From NCBI RefSeq assembly GCF_004920835.1, contig NZ_QFHO01000002.1:266665-330664 (forward strand): DNA of 64,000 nucleotides, in the 5' to 3' direction. A program made the translations under genes and the position numbers. The notes under the pieces are model-generated. The model worked only from the letters and a program-made list of their open reading frames with translations, did not search any database and was not told the DNA's origin. This DNA is from Stenotrophomonas maltophilia. GTDB lineage: Bacteria; Pseudomonadota; Gammaproteobacteria; Xanthomonadales; Xanthomonadaceae. Positions 40,180-52,565 of the stretch are shown piece after piece; the first letter of the stretch is position 1, and each line of letters begins with the position of its first letter.

Positions 40180-41049
40180 TCAGGCCGGGTCGCCATTGCG
40201 CCGGGCCTGTGCCCGCACCAGCCGGTCCATGGTACGCAGGGACTTCTCGCCGAGCTGCATGGCGGTATCCACCCAGATCTCGGTGATCCGCATCATTTCG
40301 TGCAGTGGCACCATGCTGGCGATTTCGTTCACCTCGCGCATCGCGGCCCAGGCATGTGGAATCCGCTTGCTGTCCTTGATCACCTGTTCAACGGCGGCAA
40401 CGCCTTCGCCGACCGGCACCACGATGTCGACCAGCCCCATTTCCTTGAGCTGGCTGGCGGTGTAGAGGTTGCCCTCCAGCATGATCTTCTCGGCCAGGCG
40501 CGGGCTGATGCGCTGGCACAGGAAGGAGTAGGCGCCCATGCCGGGGAACAGGTCGAACAGCACCTCCGGCAGGCCCATCAGCACGCCTTCCTCGGCGACG
40601 ATGGTGTGGCAGCTCAGCGCGGCTTCGAAGCCGCCGCCCAGTGCATTGCCCTGGACCAGGGCGATGCTGTGCGCACGTGCACCGAGCCCGGCATGGAAGG
40701 CGTGCACGCCGCGTACGCAGCGCTGGGCATAGTCGAGCAGGCGGGCGCGGTCGCCTTCGCGGATCAGCCGGCAGAACAGCTCGAGGTCGCCACCCAGGTT
40801 GAACACGTCACTGTCTGAGGCCAGAACGACATGGGGTGACAGGACGTGCGAGGCGCTGAGGCGGTCGCCCAGTTCGCGCTGGTAGTCGACGATGTCATCG
40901 ACCAGGCGCGAGGCGAAGCAGGGCCGGCCCGGCTGGTTGACCAGGTTGGCATGCATGTGGATCCAGTAGACATCCCGCTCGGGCTCTTCGGTAATGCGCA
41001 GGGTAGGGTGCAGCGAGGGGCGGGTGATGATGGGGCGTACTGCGGACAT
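40180..41049 (-). CDS. rpfF: DSF synthase RpfF
   Basis: A 289-residue crotonase-family enzyme that makes cis-2-unsaturated DSF fatty acids by dehydrating 3-hydroxyacyl-ACP and releasing the acid. Catalytic Glu142 (GGGFEAALSCHT) and Glu162 (MGLPEVLFDLFPGMGAYS) correspond to the known Glu141/Glu161 of Xanthomonas RpfF. ATG 41049 (MSAVRPIITRPS) matches family length and has GGAG 7 nt before it; the frame is open further to 41166 but without homology. It is convergent with rpfC, as expected, and separated from rpfB by an rpfB terminator, so it probably has its own promoter. RpfC binding to RpfF is part of known feedback. Confidence 0.97.
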   Translation of the reverse strand: MSAVRPIITRPSLHPTLRITEEPERDVYWIHMHANLVNQPGRPCFASRLVDDIVDYQRELGDRLSASHVLSPHVVLASDSDVFNLGGDLELFCRLIREGDRARLLDYAQRCVRGVHAFHAGLGARAHSIALVQGNALGGGFEAALSCHTIVAEEGVLMGLPEVLFDLFPGMGAYSFLCQRISPRLAEKIMLEGNLYTASQLKEMGLVDIVVPVGEGVAAVEQVIKDSKRIPHAWAAMREVNEIASMVPLHEMMRITEIWVDTAMQLGEKSLRTMDRLVRAQARRNGDPA

Positions 41050-41135
41050 GGGAGTTCTCCGTGTGACCGTCCGGCCAACCGCAGAGCGGACGGAGAGGAG
41101 TGAGGGGAGGCGAGCTGAACGTGCGGCGGCGACTG

Positions 41136-41141
41136 ATTCTA
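41136..41141 (-). promoter_or_regulatory. Possible rpfF -10 element
   Basis: TAGAAT on the minus strand, about 90 nt upstream of rpfF, with TTGCGG 19 bp further upstream. It lies past the rpfB terminator, so some promoter must exist in this gap; the match is modest. Confidence 0.3.
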
Positions 41142-41198
41142 TGCACCCGTCGTGAACCGCCCGCAAGCGCTGTGCCGGCCATGTTCCGGTAATAAAAA

Positions 41199-41222
41199 GA
41201 CCCCGCCGTTGCCGGCGGGGTC
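41199..41222 (-). terminator. rpfB intrinsic terminator
   Basis: GACCCCGCCG / CGGCGGGGTC stem (10 bp, 4-nt loop) followed on the minus strand by TTTTTATT. It ends rpfB transcription before rpfF. Confidence 0.9.
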
Positions 41223-41250
41223 CCTGTTCTGCTCGCTTGCCCGGAAACCC

Positions 41251-42927
41251 TTACGGGGCGGGCGTATCACGCAGCTCGCGACGGAGAATCTTGCCGACGT
41301 TGGTCTTCGGCAGCTCTTTTCGGAATTCTACGATTCTGGGGTGCTTGTAACCGGTCAGGTTTGCCCGCGCATGTTCCTTGACCATTTCCGCAGTCAGGTT
41401 CGGGTCCTTCTTCACGATCACCACCTTCACCACCTCGCCGGATTTTTCATCCGGGACACCGACTGCGGCCACTTCCAGCACGCCCGGCATCATCGCGATG
41501 ACGTCCTCGACCTCGTTCGGGTACACGTTGAAGCCGGACACCAGGATCATGTCCTTCTTGCGGTCGACGATGTAGAAGAAGCCCTGTTCGTCCATCCTGG
41601 CCATGTCGCCGGTGTGCAGCCAGCCGTCGGTATCGATGGCAGTGGCGGTTTCTTCCGGGCGCTGCCAGTAACCCTTCATCACCTGCGGGCCCTTGATGCA
41701 CAGTTCGCCCACTTCACCCAGCGGCAGGATGTTGCCGTTGTCGTCCTTGATGCAGGCATCGGTGGACGGGATCGGCAGGCCGATAGAGCCATTGTATTCG
41801 GGCAGGGTGAGCGGGTTGATGCAGGCCGCCGGCGAGGTTTCGGTCAGGCCATAGGCCTCGACCAGGGTCACCCCGGTGGTCTTCTTCCAGCGTTCGGCCA
41901 CGGCGCGCTGCACCGCCATGCCGCCACCCAGGGTGAACTTGACCGAGGAGAAGTCGATCTCGTCGAAGCCCGGGGTGTTGAGCAGGCCGTTGAACAGCGT
42001 GTTGACGCCGGTGATGGCGGTGAAGCGGGTGCCCTTGAGCTCCTTGACGAAGCCCTTCATGTCGCGCGGGTTGGTGATCAGGTGGTTGCAGCCACCGAAC
42101 TTCATGAAGACCAGGCCGTTCGCGGTCAACGCAAAGATGTGGTACAGCGGCAGGGCGGTGATGATCACTTCCTTGCCCGGCTCGATGCCCGAGGTGGACA
42201 GCCACGCCGATGCCTGCTGCATGTTGGCGATCAGGTTGCGGTTGGTCAGCATCGCGCCCTTGGCAACACCGGTGGTGCCGCCGGTGTACTGCAGGAAGGC
42301 GATATCGTCGTGGTCGATCTCGACCGCCGGAAGCGTGTGCCGGCTGCCCAGCTTGAGCGCCTGCCTGAAGCGGATCGCGCCCTTGATGTGGTAGTTGGGC
42401 ACCATCTTCTTGACGTACTTCAGCACGAAGTTGACGATCGCGCCCTTGGCGCCGAGCAGGTCGCCCAGGCCGGTGGTGATCACGTGCTTGACCGGTGTGT
42501 CGGCGATGACCTGCTCGACGGTGTCGCCGAAGTTGTCGACCACCACCAGCGCGCTGACGCCGGCGTCCACCAGCTGGTGCCTGAGTTCACGCGCGGTGTA
42601 CAGCGGATTGACGTTGACCACGGTCAGGCCGGCGCGCAGCACGCCGAAGGTGGCCACCGGGTACTGCAGGCAGTTGGGCATCATCAGGGCGACGCGGTCA
42701 CCCTTCTTGAGCTTGAGCTCACCCAGCAGGTAGGCCGCGAACTGGTTGACCAGCGTATCGGTCTCGCCGTAGGTGATGACCTTGCCGAAGCTGGAGTAGG
42801 CGGGGCGGTCGCGGAATTTCGCGACGGAGGCGTCGAAGACCGAGGCTACCGAATGGAATTCGTTGACGTCGATTTCGGCGGGAACGCCTTTCGGATAGCT
42901 CTGCAGCCAGGGACGATCCAGACTCAT
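41251..42927 (-). CDS. rpfB: Long-chain acyl-CoA ligase RpfB
   Basis: A 558-residue FadD-like ligase. The AMP-binding signature is [18 protein letters not shown], followed by [15 protein letters not shown] and the C-terminal [18 protein letters not shown] and [12 protein letters not shown] segments. RpfB activates free fatty acids and, in Xanthomonas, lowers DSF levels by turning the signal over; position next to rpfF agrees. The GTG/ATG options upstream (to 43077) cross a REP hairpin, so ATG 42927 (GGAGGGGGAA upstream) is preferred. rpfB and betA are on the same strand but separated by a terminator-like hairpin. Confidence 0.93.
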   Translation of the reverse strand: MSLDRPWLQSYPKGVPAEIDVNEFHSVASVFDASVAKFRDRPAYSSFGKVITYGETDTLVNQFAAYLLGELKLKKGDRVALMMPNCLQYPVATFGVLRAGLTVVNVNPLYTARELRHQLVDAGVSALVVVDNFGDTVEQVIADTPVKHVITTGLGDLLGAKGAIVNFVLKYVKKMVPNYHIKGAIRFRQALKLGSRHTLPAVEIDHDDIAFLQYTGGTTGVAKGAMLTNRNLIANMQQASAWLSTSGIEPGKEVIITALPLYHIFALTANGLVFMKFGGCNHLITNPRDMKGFVKELKGTRFTAITGVNTLFNGLLNTPGFDEIDFSSVKFTLGGGMAVQRAVAERWKKTTGVTLVEAYGLTETSPAACINPLTLPEYNGSIGLPIPSTDACIKDDNGNILPLGEVGELCIKGPQVMKGYWQRPEETATAIDTDGWLHTGDMARMDEQGFFYIVDRKKDMILVSGFNVYPNEVEDVIAMMPGVLEVAAVGVPDEKSGEVVKVVIVKKDPNLTAEMVKEHARANLTGYKHPRIVEFRKELPKTNVGKILRRELRDTPAP

Positions 42928-43022
42928 ATTCCCCCTCCAGGAATCGTGATGATGGGTGCGGCGCGGACAGTATCCGCCAGAACCGCTCACCGCAGCATAC
43001 CGTTCCGTAGGGAAAACGCGAA

Positions 43023-43081
43023 GGGGGCGCGAAGAACGCGCCCCCGGGGCTGCATGAGCGCCCACCAGGGTGGGCATCTAC
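43023..43081. terminator. Hairpin and SMAG between betA and rpfB
   Basis: GGGGGCGCG-AAGAA-CGCGCCCCC (43023-43045) is a 9-bp hairpin likely to end betA transcription on the minus strand; an inverted SMAG (GCCCACCAGGGTGGGCATCTAC, about 43060-43081) lies beside it. Confidence 0.65.
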
Positions 43082-43117
43082 CGGAGATAGGTGTCCGCCG
43101 TTTGCGGGCGATTCGCG

Positions 43118-44800
43118 TCAGCCCTTGCTGCGTACCGGTGCACCATTGGCCTTGTAGTACGGCGCGGTGCTGCGGGCCAGCGGGGTGCGGCCGCGGATCA
43201 CGTCGGCCAGCTTCTCGGCGATCATGATGGTCGGTGCGTTGAGGTTGCCGGTCACCACCTGCGGCATGATCGAAGCATCGACAATGCGCAGGCCTTCCAG
43301 GCCGTGCACGCGGCCCTGGCCGTCGACCACCGCCATCGGATCATCGGCGTGGCCCATCTTGTTCGAGCACGACGGGTGGTAGGCGGTCTCGGCATGTTCG
43401 CGCACGAATGCGTCGATCTGCGCATCGGTCTGCAGCGCACTGCCCGGGGAGATCTCGCGGCCGCTGTACGGCGCCAGCGCCGGCTGCGCGAAGATCTCGC
43501 GGGTGATCCGGATCGCGGCACGGAACTCGCGCCAGTCCTGGTCGTGCGACATGTAGTTGAACAGGATGCTGGGATGTTCGCGCGGATCCTTCGAGCGCAC
43601 GTGGATGCGGCCGCGGCTGGGCGAACGCATCGAGCCGACGTGCATCTGGAAGCTGTGCGCCTTGATCGGGTTGGAGCCGTTGTAATTGATCGCCACCGGC
43701 AGGAAGTGGTACTGCAGGTTCGGCCAATCGAACTCGGCGTCGCTGCGGATGAAGCCACCGGCCTCGAACTGGTTGCTGGCGCCGATGCCGGTGCCAAGGA
43801 ACAGCCACTCGGCGCCGATGGCCGGCTGGTTGTAGAGCTTCAGTGCCGGGGCCAGCGAGACCGGCTTCTTGCACTCGTACTGCAGGTACATCTCAAGATG
43901 GTCCTGCAGGTTGGCGCCGACGCCCGGCAGGTGGTGCACCAGGTCGATGTCCAGGCTGCGCAGCAGATCGGCCGGGCCGACGCCCGAGCGCTGCAGGATC
44001 TGCGGCGAAGCGATGGCGCCGCCGCACAGCAGCACTTCGCGGCGCGCAGTGGCACGCTGCGGCTGGTCGTTGTGCAACCACTGCACGCCCACCGCACGCT
44101 TGCCCGAGAACAGGATGCGGTCGGTCAGCGCGTGGGTGACGATGGTCAGGTTCGGGCGCGGCTTGGCCAGGTCCAGGTAGCCGCGGGCGGTGCTGGAGCG
44201 ACGGCCCTTCGGGGTCACCGTGCGGTCCATCGGGCCGAAGCCTTCCTGCTGGTAGCCGTTGAGATCGTCGGTGCGCGGGTAGCCGGCCTGCACGCCGGCC
44301 TCGACCATCGCAGCGAACAGCTCGTTGTTGCCGGCCTTGGGCGTGGTCACACGCAGCGGGCCTTCGCCACCGTGGTAATCATTGGGGCCGATGTCGCGGG
44401 TTTCGGCCTTGCGGAAGTACGGCAGGCAGTCCAGGTAGGTCCAGTCGTCCAGACCCGGCATGCTGGCCCAGTTGTCGTAGTCCATGGCGTTGCCGCGGAT
44501 GTAGCACATGCCGTTGATCAGCGACGAACCGCCCAGGCCCTTGCCGCGGCCACAGTCCATGCGGCGGTTGTTCATGAAGGGCTCGGGATCGGTCTTGTAC
44601 GCCCAGTTGTAGCGCTTGCCCTGCAGCGGGAAGGCCAGCGCCGCCGGCATCTGGGTACGGAAGTCGAGCCGGTAGTCCGGGCCACCGGCTTCCAGCAGCA
44701 GCACGCTGACATCGGCATCTTCGGTGAGGCGGGTGGCCAGCACGTTGCCGGCCGAACCGGCGCCGATGATGATGTAGTCGTACTCGTTATGGGTGCTCAT
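43118..44800 (-). CDS. betA: Choline dehydrogenase BetA
   Basis: A 560-residue GMC flavoprotein that oxidises choline to betaine aldehyde at the membrane. The FAD-binding motif [18 protein letters not shown] opens the protein, the GMC signature 1 is near [20 protein letters not shown], and the C-terminal active-site segment reads [22 protein letters not shown] 44800 ([10 protein letters not shown]) has GGAGACACC before it. It is the last gene of the minus-strand betI-betB-betA unit; betaine serves as an osmoprotectant. Confidence 0.95.
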   Translation of the reverse strand: MSTHNEYDYIIIGAGSAGNVLATRLTEDADVSVLLLEAGGPDYRLDFRTQMPAALAFPLQGKRYNWAYKTDPEPFMNNRRMDCGRGKGLGGSSLINGMCYIRGNAMDYDNWASMPGLDDWTYLDCLPYFRKAETRDIGPNDYHGGEGPLRVTTPKAGNNELFAAMVEAGVQAGYPRTDDLNGYQQEGFGPMDRTVTPKGRRSSTARGYLDLAKPRPNLTIVTHALTDRILFSGKRAVGVQWLHNDQPQRATARREVLLCGGAIASPQILQRSGVGPADLLRSLDIDLVHHLPGVGANLQDHLEMYLQYECKKPVSLAPALKLYNQPAIGAEWLFLGTGIGASNQFEAGGFIRSDAEFDWPNLQYHFLPVAINYNGSNPIKAHSFQMHVGSMRSPSRGRIHVRSKDPREHPSILFNYMSHDQDWREFRAAIRITREIFAQPALAPYSGREISPGSALQTDAQIDAFVREHAETAYHPSCSNKMGHADDPMAVVDGQGRVHGLEGLRIVDASIMPQVVTGNLNAPTIMIAEKLADVIRGRTPLARSTAPYYKANGAPVRSKG

Positions 44801-44899
44801 GGGTGTCTCCTGCAGGCCGGGGCGCTGCATGCAGCCGTCCCGGCGGAATGTCGGATCGGCACGATGGCCGGACGTGGGGCGCGCCCGGGGGCGCGCCGG

Positions 44900-46372
44900 T
44901 CAGAACACGCTGGCGTAGTCGCCCAGCTCGACCTGCACCGACTTGATGCGGGTGTAGTGGCCGAGGGTCGAGAGGCCGTTCTCGCGGCCGACGCCGGATT
45001 CCTTGTAGCCACCGACCGGCATTTCGGCCGGCGATTCGCCCCAGGTATTGATCCAGCAGATGCCAGCTTCCAGGCGGTGGATGATGCGGTGGGCGCGGCT
45101 GACGTCCTTGCTGACCACGCCGGCGGCGAGGCCGAAAGTGGTGTCGTTGGCTCGACGCACCACTTCGTCTTCGTCGTCGTAGGCAAGGATGCTCATCACC
45201 GGCCCGAAGATCTCTTCCTTGACGATGGTCATGTCATCGCGGCAGTCGGAGAACACGGTCGGCAGCACGTAGGCGCCATTGGCCAGCGCGCCTTCGGTAG
45301 CACGGCCGCCGCCGGTCAGCAGGCGGGCGCCTTCGGTCTTGCCACTCTCGATGTAGCGCAGCACGTTTTCCATGTGCGGGAAGCTGGTGAGCGGGCCGAA
45401 GTTGGTCTCTGCGGCCGTCGGGTCGCCGATGCGGATGCGCTTGACGCGCTCGACCACGGCGGCTTCGAACGCGGCCAGCATGCTGCGTGGCACGAACACG
45501 CGGGTGCCGTTGGTGCAGACCTGGCCGGAGCTGAAGAAGTTGGCCATCACCGCGATGTCGGCAGCGCGGTCGAGGTCGGCGTCATCGCAGATCACCAGCG
45601 GCGACTTGCCGCCCAGTTCCATGGTCACTTCCTTCAGCGACGAGGACGCGGCGCTGGCCATGACCTTCTTGCCGGTGGCGACGCCGCCGGTGAAGGAGAT
45701 CTTCTCGATCACCGGGTGCTCGGTCAGCCACTGGCCGATCTCGCGGCCAGGGCCCTGTACGACGTTGAACACGCCGGCCGGCACGCCGGCTTCGGTGTAG
45801 ATTTCGGCCAGTCGGATCGCGGTCAGCGGCGTCACTTCGGACGGCTTGAACACCATCGCGTTGCCGGCGGCCAGCGCCGGTGCCGACTTCCACATGGCGA
45901 TCTGGATCGGGTAGTTCCAGGCGCCGATGCCGGCGACCACGCCCAGCGGCTCGCGGCGGGTGTAGAAGAAGCTCGATTCGCGCAGCGGCAGCTGGATGCC
46001 TTCGATGGCGGTGGCCAGGCCGGCGTAGTACTCGACCACGTCGGCACCGGTGACGATGTCCACGGTGGTGGTTTCGGCCAGCGCCTTGCCGGTGTCAAGG
46101 GTTTCCAGATGGGCCAGCTCGTCGTTGCGCTCGCGCAGGATCTCGACGGCGCGGCGCAGGATGCGCGAACGCTCCATGGCGGTCATCGCCGCCCACACCT
46201 TCTGGCCTTCGGCCGCGCTCTGCACGGCGCGCTCGACGTCAGCCTGGCTGGCGACCTGCACTTCAGCGATCACTTCACCGGTGGCCGGGTTGACGGTCCT
46301 GAAGGTCTTGCCGCTGGTGGCATCGACGCGCTGGCCGTGGATGTAGAGCTGTTGGACGGGCAGGGTGGTCAT
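44900..46372 (-). CDS. betB: Betaine aldehyde dehydrogenase BetB
   Basis: A 490-residue NAD(P)-dependent enzyme that converts betaine aldehyde to glycine betaine. Visible are [20 protein letters not shown], the catalytic Glu in [19 protein letters not shown], the catalytic Cys in [15 protein letters not shown], and the BetB-type C-terminus [20 protein letters not shown]. Length equals that of characterised BetB. It lies between betI (38-bp gap) and betA (about 100-bp gap) in one operon; the longer apparent frame upstream covers betI in another frame. Confidence 0.96.
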   Translation of the reverse strand: MTTLPVQQLYIHGQRVDATSGKTFRTVNPATGEVIAEVQVASQADVERAVQSAAEGQKVWAAMTAMERSRILRRAVEILRERNDELAHLETLDTGKALAETTTVDIVTGADVVEYYAGLATAIEGIQLPLRESSFFYTRREPLGVVAGIGAWNYPIQIAMWKSAPALAAGNAMVFKPSEVTPLTAIRLAEIYTEAGVPAGVFNVVQGPGREIGQWLTEHPVIEKISFTGGVATGKKVMASAASSSLKEVTMELGGKSPLVICDDADLDRAADIAVMANFFSSGQVCTNGTRVFVPRSMLAAFEAAVVERVKRIRIGDPTAAETNFGPLTSFPHMENVLRYIESGKTEGARLLTGGGRATEGALANGAYVLPTVFSDCRDDMTIVKEEIFGPVMSILAYDDEDEVVRRANDTTFGLAAGVVSKDVSRAHRIIHRLEAGICWINTWGESPAEMPVGGYKESGVGRENGLSTLGHYTRIKSVQVELGDYASVF

Positions 46373-46410
46373 GGGGCGTACTCCTTGGAAGGGGGCGGGT
46401 GCTGCAACGC

Positions 46411-47001
46411 TTATAGCGCGGCAGCCTGCAACTGGAAGTCGATGTAGCCGTAAGCGATGCGCCGGGACTTCTCGGCATTGAACTGGCCGCCGACCAGGCT
46501 GCCGCGCAGCCACAGACCGTCGATCATCGCGGCCAGGCCACGGGCGGCCAGGCGGGCCTGCGGGTGGGGCAGCAGGCGGTTGAACTGGTGGCACAGGTTG
46601 GAGAACAGGCGCTGATCGTTGGCGCGCTGCAGCCGGGCCAGTTCCGGCTGGTGCATGCTGGCGGCCCAGAAGGTCAGCCAGACGCGCATCGCGGTGCCGT
46701 TGATCTGGCTGTCGTCGAAGTTGCCGTCGACGATGGCGCGCAGCTGGTCGCGCGGGTCGTCGCCGACGTCGGCGCGGTAGCGGGCGACCGCCTCCTTCAG
46801 TTCGCGCAGGATCTGCCGCATTGCAGCATTGAGCAGGCCGTCCTTGTCGCCGAAGTAATGGGCGACGATGCCGCTGGACAGCCCGGCCTTCTTCGCGATG
46901 GTGGCGACGGTCGCATCGGCCATGCCGATCTCGTCGATGGTCTGGAAAGTGGCCCGGATCAGCTGCTCGCGCCGAACCGGTTCCACGCCTTTCTTCGGCA
47001 T
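46411..47001 (-). CDS. betI: TetR-family choline-responsive repressor BetI
   Basis: A 196-residue TetR regulator that represses bet genes until choline is present. The helix-turn-helix covers [27 protein letters not shown] (shown in parts: [16 protein letters not shown]). The C-terminal ligand domain ends [18 protein letters not shown] 47001 ([10 protein letters not shown]) matches family length; the frame continues to 47073 through the operator. The perfect palindrome at 47054-47081 lies between it and divergent betT, fitting autoregulation and control of both sides. Confidence 0.94.
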   Translation of the reverse strand: MPKKGVEPVRREQLIRATFQTIDEIGMADATVATIAKKAGLSSGIVAHYFGDKDGLLNAAMRQILRELKEAVARYRADVGDDPRDQLRAIVDGNFDDSQINGTAMRVWLTFWAASMHQPELARLQRANDQRLFSNLCHQFNRLLPHPQARLAARGLAAMIDGLWLRGSLVGGQFNAEKSRRIAYGYIDFQLQAAAL

Positions 47002-47053
47002 TGTCTCTCCACGGATTGCGACCCGAAGGATCGGGCTGCCGACCATTATGCTT

Positions 47054-47081
47054 TTTATTGATTGAACGTTCAATCAATAAA
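47054..47081. promoter_or_regulatory. Perfect 28-bp BetI operator candidate
   Basis: TTTATTGATTGAAC followed by its exact reverse complement, 14 bp each side of the centre with no spacer. It contains the TTGAACGTTCAA core known for BetI sites and lies 53 bp before betI and 90 bp before betT, so one BetI-bound site could control both divergent units. Confidence 0.9.
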
Positions 47082-47171
47082 CCCTAGGATGCGCTCGCGC
47101 CCCACGCCATGGGCCCGGTTTACCGGTCCGGCCCCGCCCATGTGCTCCCTCGGACTTGATGAGACGACCCC

Positions 47172-48722
47172 ATGTCTTCCCTGGCTCATCCCAAGCGTTC
47201 GCCCCTGCGCTTGAACCGTTTTGTCTTCTTCAGTTCCTCGGTGTCGATCGGCATCCTCGGGCTGCTCACCGTTCTCTATCCCGAAGGCAGCGAGCACTGG
47301 CTGCAATGGGCGCAGGCCGAGGTCTCGGCGGCGTTCGGCTGGTGGTACATGCTGCTGATCGTGCTGTGCCTGGGCTTCGTGCTGTGGCTGGCGTTCTCGC
47401 CGTATGGCCGCATCCGCCTCGGCCACAACGAGGAATCGCCGGCCTTCGGCTACGTGGCCTGGGTGTCGATGTTGTTCTCGGCCGGCATCGGCATCGCGCT
47501 GCTGTACTACGGCGCCTACGAGCCGCTGGACCATTTCCTCAATCCGCCCGGGCAGCCCGGCGGAACGGTGGCAGCGGGCCGCGAGGCGATGGTGCTGACC
47601 TTCCTGCACTGGGGCCTGCACGGCTGGGCGCTGTACGCGCTGGTCGGCGTGGCACTGGGCTATTTCGCCTACCGCCGCGACCTGCCGCTGGCGCTGCGCT
47701 CGGCGCTGTACCCGATCTTCGGCGAGCGCATCCATGGCCGCATCGGCGACATGGTCGATGGCTTCGGCATCCTTGCCACGCTGATCTCGATGGTGACCAA
47801 TCTTGGCATCGGCGCGCTGGTGGTGCAGTCCGGCCTGGTCTACCTGTTCCACATTCCGGATACGCCGCAGGTGCTGGTGGCGATCGTGCTGGTGATGATG
47901 GCCGTTGCCACCATCGGCGTGGTAGCGGGCGTGGAGAAGGGCATTGCCTGGCTCTCCAACCTCAACGTGCGCCTGCTGTGCGGCCTGCTGCTGTTCGTGC
48001 TGGTCACCGGCCCGACCCTGCACCTGTTCGACGGCCTGATCCAGAACACCGGCGATTACCTCGGCGCGTTCGTGCGCAAGAGCTTCGACATGTACCTCAA
48101 CGACCCCAAGGGCCGTGAGTGGATGGGCTCGTGGACGCTGTTCTACTGGGCCTGGTGGATCGCCTGGGCGCCGTTCGTGGGCCTTTTCGTGGCGCGCATC
48201 TCGCGTGGCCGCACCATCCGTGAAGTGATCATGGGCGTGCTGCTGATCCCGCTCGGCTTCACCCTGGCCTGGCTGTCGATCTTCGGCAACACGGCTATCG
48301 ATCTGGTGCTCAATCACGGCCAGGCGGTTCTTGGCGAGGTAGCCCAGCACGATGCGGCGATGACGCTGTTCAAGCTGCTTGAGTACCTGCCTGGTGCACC
48401 GTACGTGGCCGGTGCCGCGGTGGTGATCGGCTTCGTGCTGTTCCTGACCCCGGTCGATTCGGGCACGCTGATGATCGCCAACCTGTGCACCCGCCGTGTC
48501 GATGACGGCGTGGAGGACGGCCACGACGCGCCGATCTGGCTGCGGGTGTTCTGGGCGGTGGGCATCACCGTGGCCAGCGTCGGCCTGCTGCTGGCCGGCA
48601 ACTTCAGCGCGATGCAGACGGCGGTGGTGCTGTGTGGCCTGCCGTTCTCGTTCATCCTGGCGTTCTACATGTGGGGCCTGCTGAAGGCGCTGCGTACCGA
48701 CCCGGACGCGCCGCGCCGGTAG
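47172..48722 (+). CDS. betT: Choline/betaine BCCT-family transporter (BetT-like)
   Basis: A 516-residue secondary transporter with about 12 membrane helices. The BCCT motif GYVAWVSMLFSAGIGIALLYYG and the substrate-binding segment WTLFYWAWWIAWAPFVGLFVARISRGRT (partly quoted) show the aromatic box for trimethylammonium. It lacks the long C-terminal regulatory tail of E. coli BetT, so it may respond to osmotic stress differently. Divergent from betI-betB-betA across the BetI palindrome, so choline uptake and oxidation are probably induced together. Its stop TAG overlaps a GTAG REP head. Confidence 0.93.
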   Translation: MSSLAHPKRSPLRLNRFVFFSSSVSIGILGLLTVLYPEGSEHWLQWAQAEVSAAFGWWYMLLIVLCLGFVLWLAFSPYGRIRLGHNEESPAFGYVAWVSMLFSAGIGIALLYYGAYEPLDHFLNPPGQPGGTVAAGREAMVLTFLHWGLHGWALYALVGVALGYFAYRRDLPLALRSALYPIFGERIHGRIGDMVDGFGILATLISMVTNLGIGALVVQSGLVYLFHIPDTPQVLVAIVLVMMAVATIGVVAGVEKGIAWLSNLNVRLLCGLLLFVLVTGPTLHLFDGLIQNTGDYLGAFVRKSFDMYLNDPKGREWMGSWTLFYWAWWIAWAPFVGLFVARISRGRTIREVIMGVLLIPLGFTLAWLSIFGNTAIDLVLNHGQAVLGEVAQHDAAMTLFKLLEYLPGAPYVAGAAVVIGFVLFLTPVDSGTLMIANLCTRRVDDGVEDGHDAPIWLRVFWAVGITVASVGLLLAGNFSAMQTAVVLCGLPFSFILAFYMWGLLKALRTDPDAPRR

Positions 48723-48822
48723 GTAGCGCCGGGCGCTGCCCGGCGAACGCCAAAGCAAAGGGCCGGATCTGTGAGGATCCGGCCCTTTTGTCTTGTCGCA
48801 GCCAGGCATGGCCTGGCTCTAC
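48723..48822. repeat. SMAG elements flanking a terminator
   Basis: GTAGCGCCGGGCGCTGCCCGGCG (48723-48745) and an inverted copy AGCCAGGCATGGCCTGGCTCTAC (48800-48822) lie on either side of the terminator 48757-48788. Confidence 0.8.
48757..48788. terminator. Bidirectional terminator between betT and acnA
   Basis: AAAGGGCCGGATC and GATCCGGCCCTTT form a 13-bp perfect stem with a 6-nt loop, A and T runs on both edges. It serves convergent betT and acnA. Confidence 0.9.
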
Positions 48823-48839
48823 CTACGCAGTACGCTCGA

Positions 48840-51593
<2,754 letters not shown>

Positions 51594-51857
51594 GCGGGGT
51601 AACTCCTTCTTGCGGATGGCTTGCAGTGGCCCGCGCATGGGCGGACCTGCTTGCGGTCGCCGTGGGCCTGACGGCCCCGGTGGTCCCAGTATGAACCCCA
51701 GACTGAATGGATTCATCCGGGCCGGGTTCCGGCCTGCGGCATCGGTTCCAGACTACAGGGGAAGGTGTATGGCGTATGTCACGTTTGTGGCCGATCCTTT
51801 GCGAGGCAAGGGCTGGCGGGGTGCCGGTCCTGTTCAGGGTGGAAGTATGCCCGGGGA
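51594..51857. other. acnA-vapB intergenic region
   Basis: Contains the AAGGAG ribosome site of acnA and, further out, no clear sigma-70 pair or hairpin I can support. The second half leads into the vapB promoter. No small gene was recognised. Confidence 0.5.
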
Positions 51858-51880
51858 AGTATGTATAATTTGTGCATACT
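51844..51880 (+). promoter_or_regulatory. vapBC promoter and operator
   Basis: TATAAT at 51864-51869 is a perfect -10. AGTATG repeats at 51844-51849 and 51858-51863 and the inverted CATACT at 51875-51880 frame it, so an antitoxin dimer could bind over the promoter. The antitoxin ATG follows 15 nt later with GGAGGG before it. Confidence 0.65.
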
Positions 51881-51895
51881 CTGGAGGGCCTACCG

Positions 51896-52120
51896 ATGGA
51901 AGCCACTGTTGCAGAACGCGGACAGATCACCCTTCCCAAGGCGGTGCGTGATGCCCTCGGCCTGACCAAGGGCACGCTGCTGAAGGTCGAACTGGACGGC
52001 AGCCGCATCATCCTGCGCAAGAGTGTTGACGATGCCATTTCACGGGCGCGCGGCAAGTTCGCGCTGGACGGCTTCGAATCGTCCGACGCGGCCGTACGCG
52101 CGGTGCGTGACGAGGAATAA
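51896..52120 (+). CDS. AbrB/MazE-like antitoxin (VapB-like)
   Basis: A 74-residue swapped-hairpin DNA-binding protein (MEATVAERGQITLPKAVRDAL, LGLTKGTLLKVELDGSRIIL) with an Asp/Glu-rich tail. Such proteins neutralise a partner toxin and repress their own operon. The start at 51896 has GGAGGG 9 nt before it. The PIN-domain gene begins 3 bp after its stop, and repeats around its -10 form a likely operator. Whether it is a VapB or MazE relative is not settled; the partner is PIN, so VapB-like fits. Confidence 0.87.
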   Translation: MEATVAERGQITLPKAVRDALGLTKGTLLKVELDGSRIILRKSVDDAISRARGKFALDGFESSDAAVRAVRDEE

Positions 52121-52123
52121 GTC

Positions 52124-52525
52124 GTGATGATCGCCGTCGATTCACCGGTGCTGGTCGAGCTGCTCAGCAATGGTCCGCAGGCCGATGCCGTGGAAGCCAT
52201 CCTCAGGCAGAGCCTGGTCGGCGGCCGTGTGGTGGTCTGCGGCGCGACCCTGGCCGAGGTCTGCGCATCGCTGCGTGGCGGCGCCGAGGTGCTCGAAGCG
52301 CTGGAAGAAATGGGCGTGCACTTCAACCCGATGGAAGCCAAGTCGGCGCTGCGCGCCGGCGAGATGCACCGTCGCCACCGCCAGCGCAGCGGCAGCCGCC
52401 GCAGCCTGGATGAATTCATGGTCGGCGCCCACGCACTGTTGCAGTGCGACGGCCTGATCACCTGGAACGATACGTTTTACCGCGACTACTTCAAGGGCCT
52501 GAAGCTGATCGTGCCGCAAGCCTGA
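52124..52525 (+). CDS. PIN-domain toxin (VapC-like)
   Basis: A 133-residue PIN-fold ribonuclease. Acidic active-site candidates are Asp6 in [13 protein letters not shown], Glu in [12 protein letters not shown] and Asp in [13 protein letters not shown], with [12 protein letters not shown] near the end in the usual position of the last acidic residue. It follows the AbrB-type antitoxin by 3 bp. VapC toxins cleave specific tRNAs or rRNA. The pair lies between acnA and acnB; similar placement occurs in related genomes from memory. Confidence 0.87.
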   Translation: MMIAVDSPVLVELLSNGPQADAVEAILRQSLVGGRVVVCGATLAEVCASLRGGAEVLEALEEMGVHFNPMEAKSALRAGEMHRRHRQRSGSRRSLDEFMVGAHALLQCDGLITWNDTFYRDYFKGLKLIVPQA

Positions 52526-52565
52526 GCCCACTTTTTTTCAACCTACGCATTACCCGGGAGTTGTC

